Assembly: GCF_964340395.1 (NCBI RefSeq)
Contig: NC_135566.1
Coordinates: 14,038,501-14,102,500 of the forward strand
From: Glandiceps talaboti
Taxonomy: Eukaryota; Hemichordata; Enteropneusta; Spengelidae
Direction: 5' to 3'
Length of the DNA: 64,000 nt
In this document: piece after piece, positions 51,005 to 63,248 of the stretch
How the letters are laid out: each line of letters starts with the position of its first letter
Numbering within the stretch: position 1 is the first letter of the stretch
Translations under genes and position numbers: made by a program
Notes under the pieces: generated by a model
What the model was told of the DNA's origin: nothing
The model's input: only the letters and a program-made list of their open reading frames with translations
The model's database searches: none

Positions 51005-51416
51005 CTAGCCTGTTTATGGTGCCTTCAATCTCGCATTCGTTCAAACTCTCATATTAAAGTAAGTTTGACACTAAAATTGCAAAATGCTGTTAATACAGTT
51101 TGAAAATCTCAATGCAGAATTGCCCAATCAGCTTCTTGTCACCATGGTGTATTCAAATGTATGCAGATAACACCCATGAAAATGAAGTATATGCAGGTGA
51201 ACGCACATCTCAACTGCACATGTTCATTTGCATACACGTCATTTACATGTGTTATCTGCATACATTTGAATACACCATGGTGACAACAAGCTGATTGGGC
51301 AATTCTGAGTTGAGATGTTCAAACCTAATTAGCAGTATTTTGCAGTTCTAGTAACAAACCTAGGTATGAGAGAGAATGAACAGAATAAACCGTGATTGCC
51401 ATAAACAGGCTACATT
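51005..51416. mobile_element. Fold-back element B, arms about 190 bases
   Basis: An inner pair of about 65 bases, from CAGAATTGCCCAATCAGC to GATAACACCCATG, is almost perfect against 51240-51308. Outside this, less perfect pairing (AGCCTGTTTATGG, GCAAAATGCTG, GAAAATCTCAA) extends to 51416. The better inner match suggests either gene conversion of the arms or a nested insertion. Confidence 0.88.
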
Positions 51417-52251
51417 GAAAGAGGAACTGTTTTGAATCGAATTGATGGAAAATTTACAACAGACATAAAAGTGCAAACATAGTGAAGTATTACATTCAAT
51501 GATTTTCTAACTAAAAGGTTCAGTGGATTTCATTCCTATTTTACTTCATATACTTTGGACGTATTTATTTTGGCACATGCAAAAAACATTTAGCAGAAAG
51601 ATGATTCATCATACTGTGTCTCAAATTTCTTTTGGTGGATAAAAATTTTTGAACGCAGTGTACGTGTACTTTTGGGGTAGCCATGTTATTTCATACATTC
51701 ATGTTTTGAATCACAACCAACAGAATCAATCTGTGTGTACTATCTGTATTATTATGGACTTCACCAATGGACGTGAATCAAACTTTCAGGTACTGCAATT
51801 TTTGCAGAAATTGTTTAACCAACTATGCTCTACTTCAAAATTGGAGCCAAAATACATACATTCACAGTAATTACAACTCCGAAAAAACATGTGACTCCGC
51901 TTGGGAAAGTGTCCCAGTTTTGTTGTTGGTGGTTTTTTTTGGGGGGTGCAATATTTTACTAAAAATATGAGCTTTGTTAGTGATATTCGAGCGAGACAAC
52001 AGACACATTGAGAGGGAGATTTTTCTGGAACAGCTGATAGACATAAAGTCACATTTTAAACCAAATTTTCAAAACATATAACTGGTATATTGAATACATG
52101 CTGATTATGAGCATAATATATCACACTTATTTGTCAATGAGTTTGCAAATTTTTCTTTGGTCACATTTTTTGTTTTGTGAATTCTCTCTCAAAATAGTGT
52201 CTGAACTATTAGGAGTCATGAAGTTCATGAACAGAGTTGGGTTATGGATGT

Positions 52252-52345
52252 CTGACAGGTATGTCGTGTTAGGGCGCCCTCATGCATTGGCCAACCTCTT
52301 TCAAGTCAAGACTGTTGAGGGCAGCATAACACGACATCGTACAGT
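52252..52345. mobile_element. MITE copy, CTGTAAG family, inverted body
   Basis: Ends CTGACAGGTATGTCGTGTTA and TAACACGACATCGTACAGTC. The GGGCGCCCTC block is next to the left end here, opposite to the other copies. Confidence 0.75.
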
Positions 52346-52839
52346 CTATAATTTTAACCAAGTACATTTTTCCTTACAAATGGTGTATACATCTATATAA
52401 AACAATGTTTTCAACATTTATATTCACGATATAATGGTAGTTTCTGTAAATTCTGTGAAATTTTACATCGATACAAAAGAGTTTTGGTGGGTTTATTAAA
52501 CAAACAGTATTTTGTCTTTGGATTGTCATGGTAAGGTAACTTTAAATTGTTCAAAATTTGTCCCAATCACACACATTACACACACACGAGAGACAAACAA
52601 ATGGCAAATGTAATAACTCTTTTTTGTTTTGCTTCAACATGAAACTTCTATAGAACATCACCGTATATGATTGGTTGGGCTGTCAATGATTTCACAATTA
52701 ACTACATTAAGCACTTTGCGATATTGTTGCCACATGAAAACGCATGCATACACATACACACACCAATGTATGAACATAACAAACACACTCGCATACAATC
52801 ACAGATACACAAGTAGGCATACATCACATCGCACACATA

Positions 52840-52854
52840 CACACATACATACAT

Positions 52855-52891
<37 letters not shown>

Positions 52892-52925
52892 TACATACAT
52901 ACATACATACATACATACACACACA
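52840..52925. repeat. (CATA)n/(CA)n microsatellite
   Basis: CATA tetranucleotides interrupted by a CA run, like the array at 22826. Confidence 0.97.
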
Positions 52926-53232
52926 CTTTTAACCTATACACTACATGAAAACATAAGCATTATATTTACAAGTAACATTTTCATAATCTGATGATCAAAT
53001 CATACTGACTATGACACTAACTGGAGCATTCCAGAATTTCAAAAAGTGTGATAAAAATTAGCATATTGTGAAGTTTCACACCTGTACATGCAATACAGTT
53101 GGTGAATGATTCTGTAAACTGTACACCAATCCTCTTGGAGGATCACACCATACAAACGGACAACTTTGAGATTTTCTCTTCTCAAAAAGATATACCCTCT
53201 GACTGTGGGTCAATATTATTTAATTTTCATTA

Positions 53233-53238
53233 TTTATT
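53233..53238 (-). terminator. Candidate TMEM132 polyadenylation signal (proximal)
   Basis: AATAAA on the minus strand only 36 bases after the TMEM132 stop. It would give a very short 3' UTR; a further candidate is at 52492-52497. Confidence 0.25.
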
Positions 53239-53273
53239 TGATTTCTTCTAATATTCTCTAAAGGCAAGGGTAA

Positions 53274-56200
53274 TCACGCTCTACTCTCCTTCAATTGTTC
53301 TAAGTGCGGCGCAAGTTCTTCCGTCGCACTCGTATGTGAAAAATCTACACTTGATTTTGTGTCGTTCTCACTTGTTTGTACTTCCTCCCCATTGTCTCCA
53401 CTTTTAGTGTCTGTATTTTCACTATTTTCAACAACTTCCTCCTCCTCCTCCTCCTCCTCCTCCTCACCCTCACTATGTCCAGGGTTGATTGTGATTCGAA
53501 TCTCTTGCGATCCTGATTTGCTATGGTAACCGCTTTCGCTGTTGTTCCCATTGAAGCCATTTTCAAGATCATGGTGGTCGTCACCACCACCATCACCATC
53601 AACAAGTTCATTATTACCCTGTTCCCCACTAGGGATATTTCTCCCATCATACTTTTCACTATCGCTACCATGTTCCCCATCTTCCCCCTCCCTATCAGCC
53701 TGGGCATCTCTCACAGAGGATGCTATGTCTAAGGGTATTGTCTCATGTATACTGCCATTGACAGGCACACAATCTGGCGGCTTTCCCAGCCACACCCAAT
53801 CATGTGCATTTGCAACTGTTCTTCCATCGTTGGGAAGTCTTTTACTTTTGTAACGAGCGGCAAATAAAATACAGTTTACTAGAAACACAATGATAGCTAT
53901 GCAGAAGATTCCAAGCAAGGCATACATGCCGATTTCTAACTCGGACAGCTTGGTAGTTTCTTGCGGAAGGGTCCGTTCATCTGCTGGCTCATAATCTGAT
54001 TCATTCCCCTCATCTTCTTCTCCATTTGATATTTCCACTGGAATGTTATTTGACACAGGACCATCATACATAGCAGCTTTCTCTTTCTCCTCATCCTCCT
54101 CACCGTCCGCATAACCATCTTGTACAGAATAAGGCTCTGTATGCAGAATTCCCGGATCGAAGCCGTTCCTGGTTTTGTTCATGATCGTGTACCTTCCATT
54201 GGCGGTGAATTCCACGTTCACATACAGAATAGTGGCTTTGAGCTCCTTGGCGGGTTTGTTTGGTTTGTTTGGTTTCTGGCAAGCTTCCGGCAATTTCAAC
54301 TTCAGCAAGACTCCGGTGGTTCCTTCGGCAAGTGCAATAAGTCCTGGTGGATGATCCAAGGGACTGGGTGCAACAATATTATCAAAGCTAGTCATCTCGA
54401 TACTGTATTCCATCATGTCGGCATTCAATAGAGACATTGTCTTACCGTCGTCAAAGGACAGGGTGATATCAATGAACCCTTTCTGTAATAAAAAATACGA
54501 CAAAATGATCAGCGGTTTTTTGGGGGCAATTTTTCGAGAAAATAAATGTTTTTATTCACAAGATAACAAGTAATTGCTAAATGTCCTCTCGGTATGATGT
54601 ACAAACTTAGTTATTTGATGGTCATTACTTCTAATAGTAAATTCAGTTTTTACCTCCACACTTGAAATTTGTTGCCGAAAAACCAAAATAAAACTAACCA
54701 AAATTTACCAGGCACTTTATAAATGAGTAAATAGTAACATTGGTAAATTACCAACATGTAAAAATAACTTTAAATTTGCACTTATTATGTTAACAACAAA
54801 GTGGAAAACAATACCTGATTTTCTGCGAAGAGCGCCCTCTGTGCCACAGCTTTGGCTACTATTACGTCTTTCTGTGCTGGGTAATTTTTAGTTGACAAGG
54901 CCAGTCCTGTGACTAGATTGACTTGTAAGTCAATAACAGACACTTTGTCACTGGCCACAGTCAGTTCTTTGATACCAAGGATATCATTAGTATTTGGTGC
55001 CAAAACCTGAAAAAAGTACGAAATTATAACGTTACACATTAGACTGCCATAAATATTTACAAACAATGAAATATTTTTACAATATCCCATTACATCTCCA
55101 AAGTGCTAATTCCCTTCAAACTTTCTAATATCAAGTATTTGGACAGCTTGTAGATAAAAATCTTTAAATTTCCTAGGATTTGTGGCTGCCTGAAAAATAC
55201 ACCTGCCACATATCAGACCTTGAACAAACAGAACCTGTTACAAACAGGGAAAGTAAACAATTGAATTGGCACAGAGCATGTTGGAACAGTATAGGGCTGG
55301 TCTTACATTTCATGGTTTGATAAGAACAGTTTTATGGCCTCTTTATGTGTACATGAAATGCCAGGGGAACTTCAAATTTGTTTGTAAATGTGAACTATTA
55401 TGTAAAATAAGTGAACTGTTATGTAAAGAGGTCATACAACTGTTCTCATAAAATGATGAAATGTAATATAAGCCTCTGTACTTCCAACATGCTGTGCCAA
55501 GTTGAATAGCCCCCCCCCCCCCCCCTGTGTCAGTACAATTATAACGAAATACGGATAACGAACTGAATTATTTGTGCCTATGAGGTTTGACTGTATTCAC
55601 ATTATACAACTAATTTGGATCACAATATTAAAATAACAGTTTTGTCTCTTATTTAGCTTACCTCTACGTTTGTGGTTCCTGGGAAGAGGCCAATCACTTG
55701 GTGGCCATGGATACCAGCTATCTTCTTATCAGCGACCTTCATTTGACCTTGAATGAGATGAGTTACTCTCTGCATCAGAGAGTCACTGAACAGGTACTTT
55801 CGGTGTCCTGTGTTTTCATCAGGGGCGTTGAAACGTGTGTATACGTCCACCATAGCGTCCTGATGACGCAGGTGACATCGGTTACGTTCGTGTTCACGCC
55901 CAGTGTCTTCTTTCAGTAAAGATGTCGGGTTGCTGTAGTCAGTGTTCCTGGGATATCTAATAATGCAATCAAGAAGACAGAGAAATGAAACAAACAACAA
56001 ACACACAAAAGGTCAAAGTTCACAAACGATGGATCTCACTGCTCCACACTGTTGAGCAAGTAATTAATAAAATTTTCTTACAGATTATATTTGTCATTTC
56101 AGTGAGATGTATACTTTTGATTTTCAACATGACAATAGATACATCTTTAGACTTTGATATTTTTTAGACTGTCGTTATTTTGCATTCACATTTGTGTGAT

Positions 56201-56282
56201 AAAGGCTTGGTTGTGTTACGAAACTCAATAACACATCGATTTGATATTGTGGACTGTTACAAACTATGAGCCCTCTCCTATT

Positions 56283-56331
<49 letters not shown>

Positions 56332-58037
56332 GGCACAAACGTAAGTCCTCTTGCACTTCCCATTCACAAATCTCCTCATCCAACTCCCAATTACAGACAG
56401 AGACAGACCAAACAACAAGTGCATATAACAGCATGGAAGAGAGAGAGAAAGTGTCATTCAGTTAGTTAGGTAGTTCAACACACAGAACTGCAGTACAACA
56501 ACATTATAAACATCTATACCTTTCCATCCACACTGTCTCAGGAACTTTCCAACTCTTGATAAGACTCAGTTTATCATCAGTTAGAGTTATAGTCAGTGGT
56601 AATTCTGGTATCCACACATTAAAAGTGACAGCCTTAGTGAAACCATCATAATGAACCATAATGTTGATATCTACAGCGCCATCTACCTCTGTACCATCTA
56701 GGTAAACCATTGTGCAATCCTCAGCTACCTGCAGCCAGAACAAAAACATAAATATTTTATTAAAATTTATTAAATTTAAGAATGTGCACAAACAATTTTT
56801 ACTCCCTCAAGTGCCATCTGTAGTTGTGAACAAAACCATTTGACTGAATTCAAGCCTACTACCAAAACTGTCGTTTCTTTGTCTGTAAGGGCAACAAATA
56901 ATTGTTTGGTTTGGGTATAACTTGCCCAAACCTAGTTTTTGACTGCCGATCCTCAACTTTTTTTTACGTAATTTGAAAAAAAAATTGAAAATTTGAATTT
57001 TTTTTTGAAAGAGTTGAGTGAGAAGTAGGGAGATTTGATGACATGATCAAATCAACATGGCAGAAGTTGTCTGCATATCATATGCAAACACATATCAATG
57101 AGAAATGTCTGTCGATATCTGTGTACATTATAACATCCTGAACCAGACCCCCCAAAAATAAAAAAATAAAAATAAAATAAAGAGTGGTCTATACTAATAT
57201 CGGTTGAACTAAGTACCTTCAGTATGGTTGGGTTAACTGACACACAGTGCGCTCTGTTGGTGACATCTTCGACACCACTACCGTAACCAACGGCAAATAC
57301 ACTCAATGGGTACGTCACCACTCTACCATTCAACAAGGCCGAGTTGACTAGATCTTTATACTGAAATAAACAAACAAAATAAAAATCAACTTCCATTATA
57401 ATTTCAATACACACTTTCCTTTAATATATTGCTAAATATGAAATAAATGATTCTATTTCATAATCAACACTTATTTTTCGACCAGAAGCTACCATTTTAA
57501 GGCTCAGTGGCATGGATTTGGGTCAGGCCTTACATCACATATAAACACAGGGCATGGTTGTCTGTACTTTCCTGTTTCAATACACATCTTCAAACAATAG
57601 AGGGCGCTGTACAACAGTAAAGTGAGATATTTTCACTACCAGAAAATTGTGTGATTTTTCTGTCTTTAGCTAGTTCTCAAAGACTAATTTTTAGTAATTA
57701 CTAGACTGGTACATGTACATTATGTTCATGTACCAAAAAAAGGCGCTTTAGTTACTAGTTCTTTTTCAATGAAATAAGTGAAAATAAGACTTTAGTGCAA
57801 ATTTACAGATTTTCAGTAGTTCCTTAACTCCAAAAGGTCAAACTTACTTTTCTGAGAGGCACCAATGCTTCAATCATTCCTGTGTTGACTGCAAATTCTG
57901 ACGTTGTCCTCACATTGCGTAATTCCGTTCCTATTTCATAGTCTATTCGCCAACTGATGTGTACAGAGTCAGGACTATCAGCAGTGGAATTATTCACCTC
58001 AAACTCAAACATACAAATTGTTGCCAAATTTTCAGAC
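53274..58037 (-). CDS. TMEM132: TMEM132 family transmembrane protein (3' part; 5' exons outside window)
   Basis: Single-pass cell-surface proteins with immunoglobulin-like and cohesin-like extracellular domains, thought to link adhesion to the actin cytoskeleton. Exons in transcript order: 57848-58037, 57217-57360, 56520-56728, 55662-55956, 54815-55006, 53274-54482; phases agree (start phase 2, then 0,0,2,0,0). They give 745 residues plus stop. Family landmarks are NSALLNGRVVTYPLSVFAV, the block CTMVYLDGTEVDG...VTFNVWIPELPLTI, SWKVPE, AGIHGHQVIGLFPGTT, the block NDILGIKELTV...DLQVNLVTGLAL, the membrane helix after LELEIGMYALLGIFC (53865-53940) and the cytoplasmic HDWVWLGKP (53785-53810). The tail of about 190 residues is very acidic with a run of Glu (53442-53475). 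The N-terminal signal peptide and first domains are not found in 58038-64000. I do not assign a vertebrate paralogue; invertebrates usually have one gene. Confidence 0.94.
55190..55515. mobile_element. Fold-back element A2, related to 48369-48739
   Basis: It shares TTTGATAAGAACAGTTTTATG, CATGTACAC-type blocks and ACCTGCCACATATCAGACC with A1. The arms fold on each other as in A1; the right end is cut by a C homopolymer (55508-55526). TMEM132 intron. Confidence 0.8.
56287..56330. repeat. (CA)n microsatellite
   Basis: A pure CA run in a TMEM132 intron. Confidence 0.98.
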
Positions 58038-59046
58038 CTGTAGAAAAAAAAAGAGGAAAATATATCAGAACTCTTATAGTTTCTTCAAACGATAATTTTT
58101 GTGTTTTTGTAAAAAATTCTTGACGTCCTGTTAAATTATTGCTATCACCATATACACAGCAATTTAGCATACTTTTTTTTTTTTTTTTTTTTTAAATATA
58201 GAATGGCTGCAAAGTAATAGCCAGAGATTTGTGGTTAGCTTACACCTTCCGCTCCAAATACAACATCATTGGTTTATATTACCGCTTCAACAGATTAAAA
58301 TGTAGTCTAGTTTCCTATACGTGCTACGATGACCACTACAATCATCTCCATGGTGATTGTAGAGAAAGTCAACAGGTACAGGATCTAAGTTAATTAAAAC
58401 TCAGCTCTCGGTGATAATTTCAAATTTACAACCAGATTGCAGTGCTGAAAAACTCATTATTCTTGGCATTTACGAAGGAATGCTAAAGTAGAAAGCTAAG
58501 ACACTGGGATATTAGTCAAGTGTTATCGATGTGTGTCGAATCTCAAAACTCTCTGGTGAACTCAAAATGATTCAATACCACCTTATAGCATTTTAAGGCT
58601 ACTGGGATAACAATATCAGGAGAAAACAGTGCGTGTAAAAAACTTGCCTGCACTATTGCATGATTACAGGGTACCATTAGGGTCCCATCAAACAATAAAC
58701 AGACCTTAAACTGATACAGGCTGCAATATTAAACTAGGATTCTCCAGGGATCGTCATGACATTCCAACATTACCAACTACTTTATACTTGTTTGTGTGTA
58801 CAAAAAACAATAGTACCTTTCAGTGTTCATTTTATTAGAATCTATGAAATCTACTAACATTTTGTTATCAAGTTCTACTACTAAATTAGTTTTTTATCTT
58901 TCAAGTTCATTCACATAATTTGACATTCTCAAATAAATGGTCTGTATCTACTCAGAGAGAATATTAGGATCTCTTGTCATAGAAGAGATTTGAAGTCAGA
59001 TTTTAACTTTATATAAAAAATTTATCATGGTGTCCGACAAAATGTG

Positions 59047-59238
59047 CTTGAAAAATCAATGTGAAACAACATAAGCCAAGGCCTTGTTTGTAACTTAATA
59101 AATTGCAAAAGACTGAAAAAGGTGTAAAATGTTTGTTATTGAACAAATTTTTCTTACATTTTTTTTTAAAGCTCTTTTGCAATGTGTCTCGTAACTAACA
59201 CAGACTTGGCATATGTTGTTTCACATTGATTTTTCAAG
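59047..59238. mobile_element. Fold-back MITE, arms about 70 bases
   Basis: Ends CTTGAAAAATCAATGTGAAA and TTTCACATTGATTTTTCAAG are perfect inverted copies; the pairing weakens inwards but resumes at ATTGCAAAAGA. Centre about 50 bases. Confidence 0.88.
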
Positions 59239-61253
59239 ATAAATGACACATGATAAAAATATTTTATAAATTCAGAATCCAAAATAAACACCCAAACCTG
59301 CTCATCGAAAAGGACACTTTAATGTTAAATTTTAATAATTTTGTTTTTGAAATATATATTTAAAATAGTGTATCATACTTAATGTACTAGACACACCAAT
59401 ACAGTAACTCTTTACTTGTTTCACATGAAACAATTTTTATTTCAATATTTCTCATTTTGCAAATATATTATTTATATCAGCTCAATTAACATATAATTTA
59501 CATATTCATGATCTCATTTACATCTCAGTTATCTGCCTAATTATCTTTTTAAGCATAAAGTAAAATTATCTCACAATTACAGACGTCAAAATCTCTCCAA
59601 ACAAAAATATCTCAGTAACGTAAATCTGAGAACAGCAAATAGAATCCTAGTTGTGGTTAGAACCGTACATGTAATCGATTTCATTTCATGCGGACACAGA
59701 GACCATATGATACTACCACAAGCATATTCTATCCAAGCGCACACGCTTCTTAAAATCCATTGGGAATATTTGTTTGGGATATTCTCAGGCTTGGTTCCAA
59801 ATATTTACCGGTATGATAGTAAAGTATCCTGTGCCTTCCAGATATATTGGCTCTAGGCTTAATCCAAATACTTTTTCACATTTTTTTCTGAATGTTTTTC
59901 TATCAAATAATTCAGTCCAAATTTTGATACACATGATGTTGATTTGGTAACACTAAGAGCCTTCAATCGAAGTAGGTACAAAATGAACTGAATTTTTTTC
60001 CCCAAAAAATGCACAAAAGGAGGAAATTTTTGGTGTGTATTTTTTGACCGACAAGTGCAGGCCTCTGAAGGGTTAACATATACCATACCTTCCATTCATG
60101 TGGAAGAACTTCCACAGTCTGAATCATATGCGTCACATATTTTTCACTGAATGTTGAATTCCCAATATTTTCTTTTCACTGAACCAGTGGAATGTACGAT
60201 TGATTGGTTGACATTTTGCTTTGATAACAAAGCAAACCTTTGCAATTTCTGGATTTTTTTAAAATCTATTTATTTATGTTTGTCATCACAATTTTCAAAT
60301 TTTCTGTGCTTGATTTGTTACTTTGTGTTTCAGAATGAGTCGTCAACATTTCGTTACCAAATTTTACAATTCTGTATCAGATATTTTTCACATATTTGAC
60401 CAGTAATAACTTCTTTATTTCTGAATGAAAACAAATCAAAATTGAACTCTGTCCTATTTCATGGTATATATATGTAACTTGTCATTTTAGTTTCCGACAA
60501 AATTTAACAATACTTTCTTTTCAGTGTCAAGATCCAGATTTTCCTAAAAATTGAACTGTTTTGGTTGCTGTTAGCATTGTAATATCTTAGAACTTTCGAA
60601 ACCTCATCACTGCACAACACTAAATCTGAACAGTTTCAAGACCTCGCACTACACCACAAACTTAGGGGGCCTGGTATGCAAAAATAACAAGTAAGCTAAG
60701 GAATGTAGCCCTTGTGGAATCTCACATCTGCATCTGTTGCTGTAGCTTTGTCATCACCTGGGTTGAGTAACAGGAGATACTAGCAGAACTGCAAATGATA
60801 TCATCGTATCTGGAATGCATAGATTTCCCTTGTCAATAGCTAAATCCTGCAAGACCTACCAACCACAAATAACATCGTCAACAGCTGAAATTTCTTTTCA
60901 AATAAAACACAGTTGCATCTTTTTCCGTATCCGAGTACCCCACCCGATTGGTAATTATAAAATGTGTGTTGTTATAGTTCATTTTGTGTCAAACATCTGG
61001 AATAGTTAGTCGTTGAAATAATAATAATAATCTATACAGAAAAGTTGATCAAGAACCTTGATAAGTCTGGTGGAAAAATTTGATGATTTTGGGGGCAAAA
61101 ATGGCATACCTGCCAATCAACAAGATATTGAAATATTTCTCATTGTAAACATAAACTTCCCGACCGCCCAATTCCTAGCTATCTCCTTATAATTTATCTC
61201 CCGTATTTAGTGGCTAGGAAAGAATGACCCAAGAACATGTACACATCCCCCCC

Positions 61254-61254
61254 C

Positions 61255-61345
<91 letters not shown>
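61254..61345. repeat. (CA)n microsatellite
   Basis: About 90 bases of CA with two single-base interruptions, preceded by a short C run. Confidence 0.98.
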
Positions 61346-61346
<1 letters not shown>

Positions 61347-62948
61347 TTGAACTGTACAATATGCAAGGTAATTACACAGTTTCATTCCCTAACAGCATAT
61401 ACTGTACAACTCCGACATCCATTGGTAATTCCAGGCAATACACATATGGTATTATCCCAAGTATCGCAATTCCAAATCTACTTCCACGGACAGTTTACTC
61501 AAAAGTTGGAAACTGACACGGCAACCATGGGAAGCATTTGGCACAGTTGCATACCACACTTCCCATCCTTCCCAAAACAATTCACTTCCAGTTCTAAACA
61601 CAGGTTTCAAAATCTCTACTACAATAACAAACAATAACAAACTGAAAGAATTTTTTTGTCATCCATTTCTCGGGCTGTGACTCTTGAGTGAGTTTCAATA
61701 ATTGTATACTATAAGCTGAAGCATTTGCAAACTCTAATTTCATGATGTGGAAGTGTTATTAGACTCCCCGCCGTTGAGCGATATACCAGCCGTGGCATTT
61801 AGCATTAGGAACTGCTGTGTTGAGACTTTGTTGGGGCGGCATACACATAGCAGTAGACATTTCAACCCAGTGTGTATAGACTTATTCATATCTAACTACT
61901 ACCAACATCACAGCGGTCTCCGCAAGAATACTGTTGCCACAACAACCAAGCACGACAGATATGTTTCTGTATCATCTGCGGCACAGGGTTGTCTATTTCT
62001 CAACATGTTAGAACATCTTAAACACATTACATATAGCGCAAGGTCAAACTTCCCCAGATTTCTTAAAGACCAAGTTCCCCATTATAATGTACATGTAGGC
62101 GAAAAAAATAGCTGCCAGGCAGAGTTATGGATAAAGTTTGTCCAGAGCAAAAGATTGATCCTGTATGTAATCCTTACATCGCCAATGATAAGATAACACA
62201 AATACGAGAACATGGGACTGCATCATGGGCCTTTATAGTTGGTAATGACTTGGACACAATTTTTTCATATTCAGAGACTCCATTTGGACAATAAACATCA
62301 GTTTGACCCCACCACCCCCACCCCAAAATCACCACCAATTTTCACATGGTCACTGACACATATACGATTTAAATCCTGCAACTATCTGTTATTGGTAAAG
62401 CTATTTCACTTAACCATCAACTAACAACATTAATCTGTGTTCTATACTCATTTGCTGACTATATTTCTGAATTCAAAATAATTTTTCATTCAGTTCAGCA
62501 ATCAGAAAGTGACATACTCCGATGAAAATAAACTGACCTGTCCCAATATAGACAGTTAAATGTATTTCATGTCTGTGTCTGAATGCACCACGTTGGGTAT
62601 GAAGTTATGTACTGTGGTCTTTACTTCTACACTGGCAGCTAGTTAAACTGTGGACGGCTGGTTTGTTTTCAAGTGTTTGTCATGTATAACACAGTGGACT
62701 TCAATTTCGAATGAATCTACTGTCACAATTGTGGGTGTACACGTACAATAGTACACGACATTTAAATCTAAAGCCTGGGTCACATGTTCTCTCAATAGAG
62801 TGGAGCACGGCAAATTGAAAGAGCTACTTAATTCAGTGGAAACTGATCCTGGCTTTAGTGGGAATATATAGTGCCTTCAAGTTCAAACATTAGCTACGGT
62901 ACTGAAAGGCTGAAACCAATACAGATTGTTTATGTTTTGTGCTGCACT

Positions 62949-63248
62949 TGTCAACGCTCTACTGGTTGACTTTCAAGGACAGTTTTTTACAAATTACCAT
63001 CAAAAATGTTGCAACAATTTTTAGTTGAAAATAATGAAATGTTTTAAATTTAATTTTTAAGGTAGCCAAAATACATTCAAGATACATGCAAGACAATCAA
63101 ATTGCCCCTGTCAACAGCCGTACCAGTTGATTCTCAAGGTCTTTACAAATTACTACCAAAAATGTTGATCATCAAAAATTTGTGAAAATAGTTATCTGTT
63201 TTGTATTTAAGGCAGTCAAAGTATGTTCAAGATACATGCAATCAGGGC
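62949..63248. repeat. Diverged tandem duplication, unit about 160 bases
   Basis: Both units contain a TTGACTTTCAAGG or TTGATTCTCAAGG start, then ACAAATTACCATCAAAAATG, then TTCAAGATACATGCAA. About 75% identical by eye. No coding signal. Confidence 0.75.

Larger units (their letters stand above)
49305..53232. other. Intergenic region between the TANGO2 and TMEM132 3' ends
   Basis: No coding exon is seen. It contains a run of about 22 G (49888-49909), a C run (50661-50672), the fold-back element at 51005, a MITE at 52252 and (CATA)/(CA) arrays near 52840-52925. Parts may be TMEM132 3' UTR. Confidence 0.55.

Noticed and set aside
53523-54431. Several open frames antisense or out of frame to the last TMEM132 exon
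   Set aside because: They are shadows of the real exon, which has the family's membrane helix and HDWVWLG motif.
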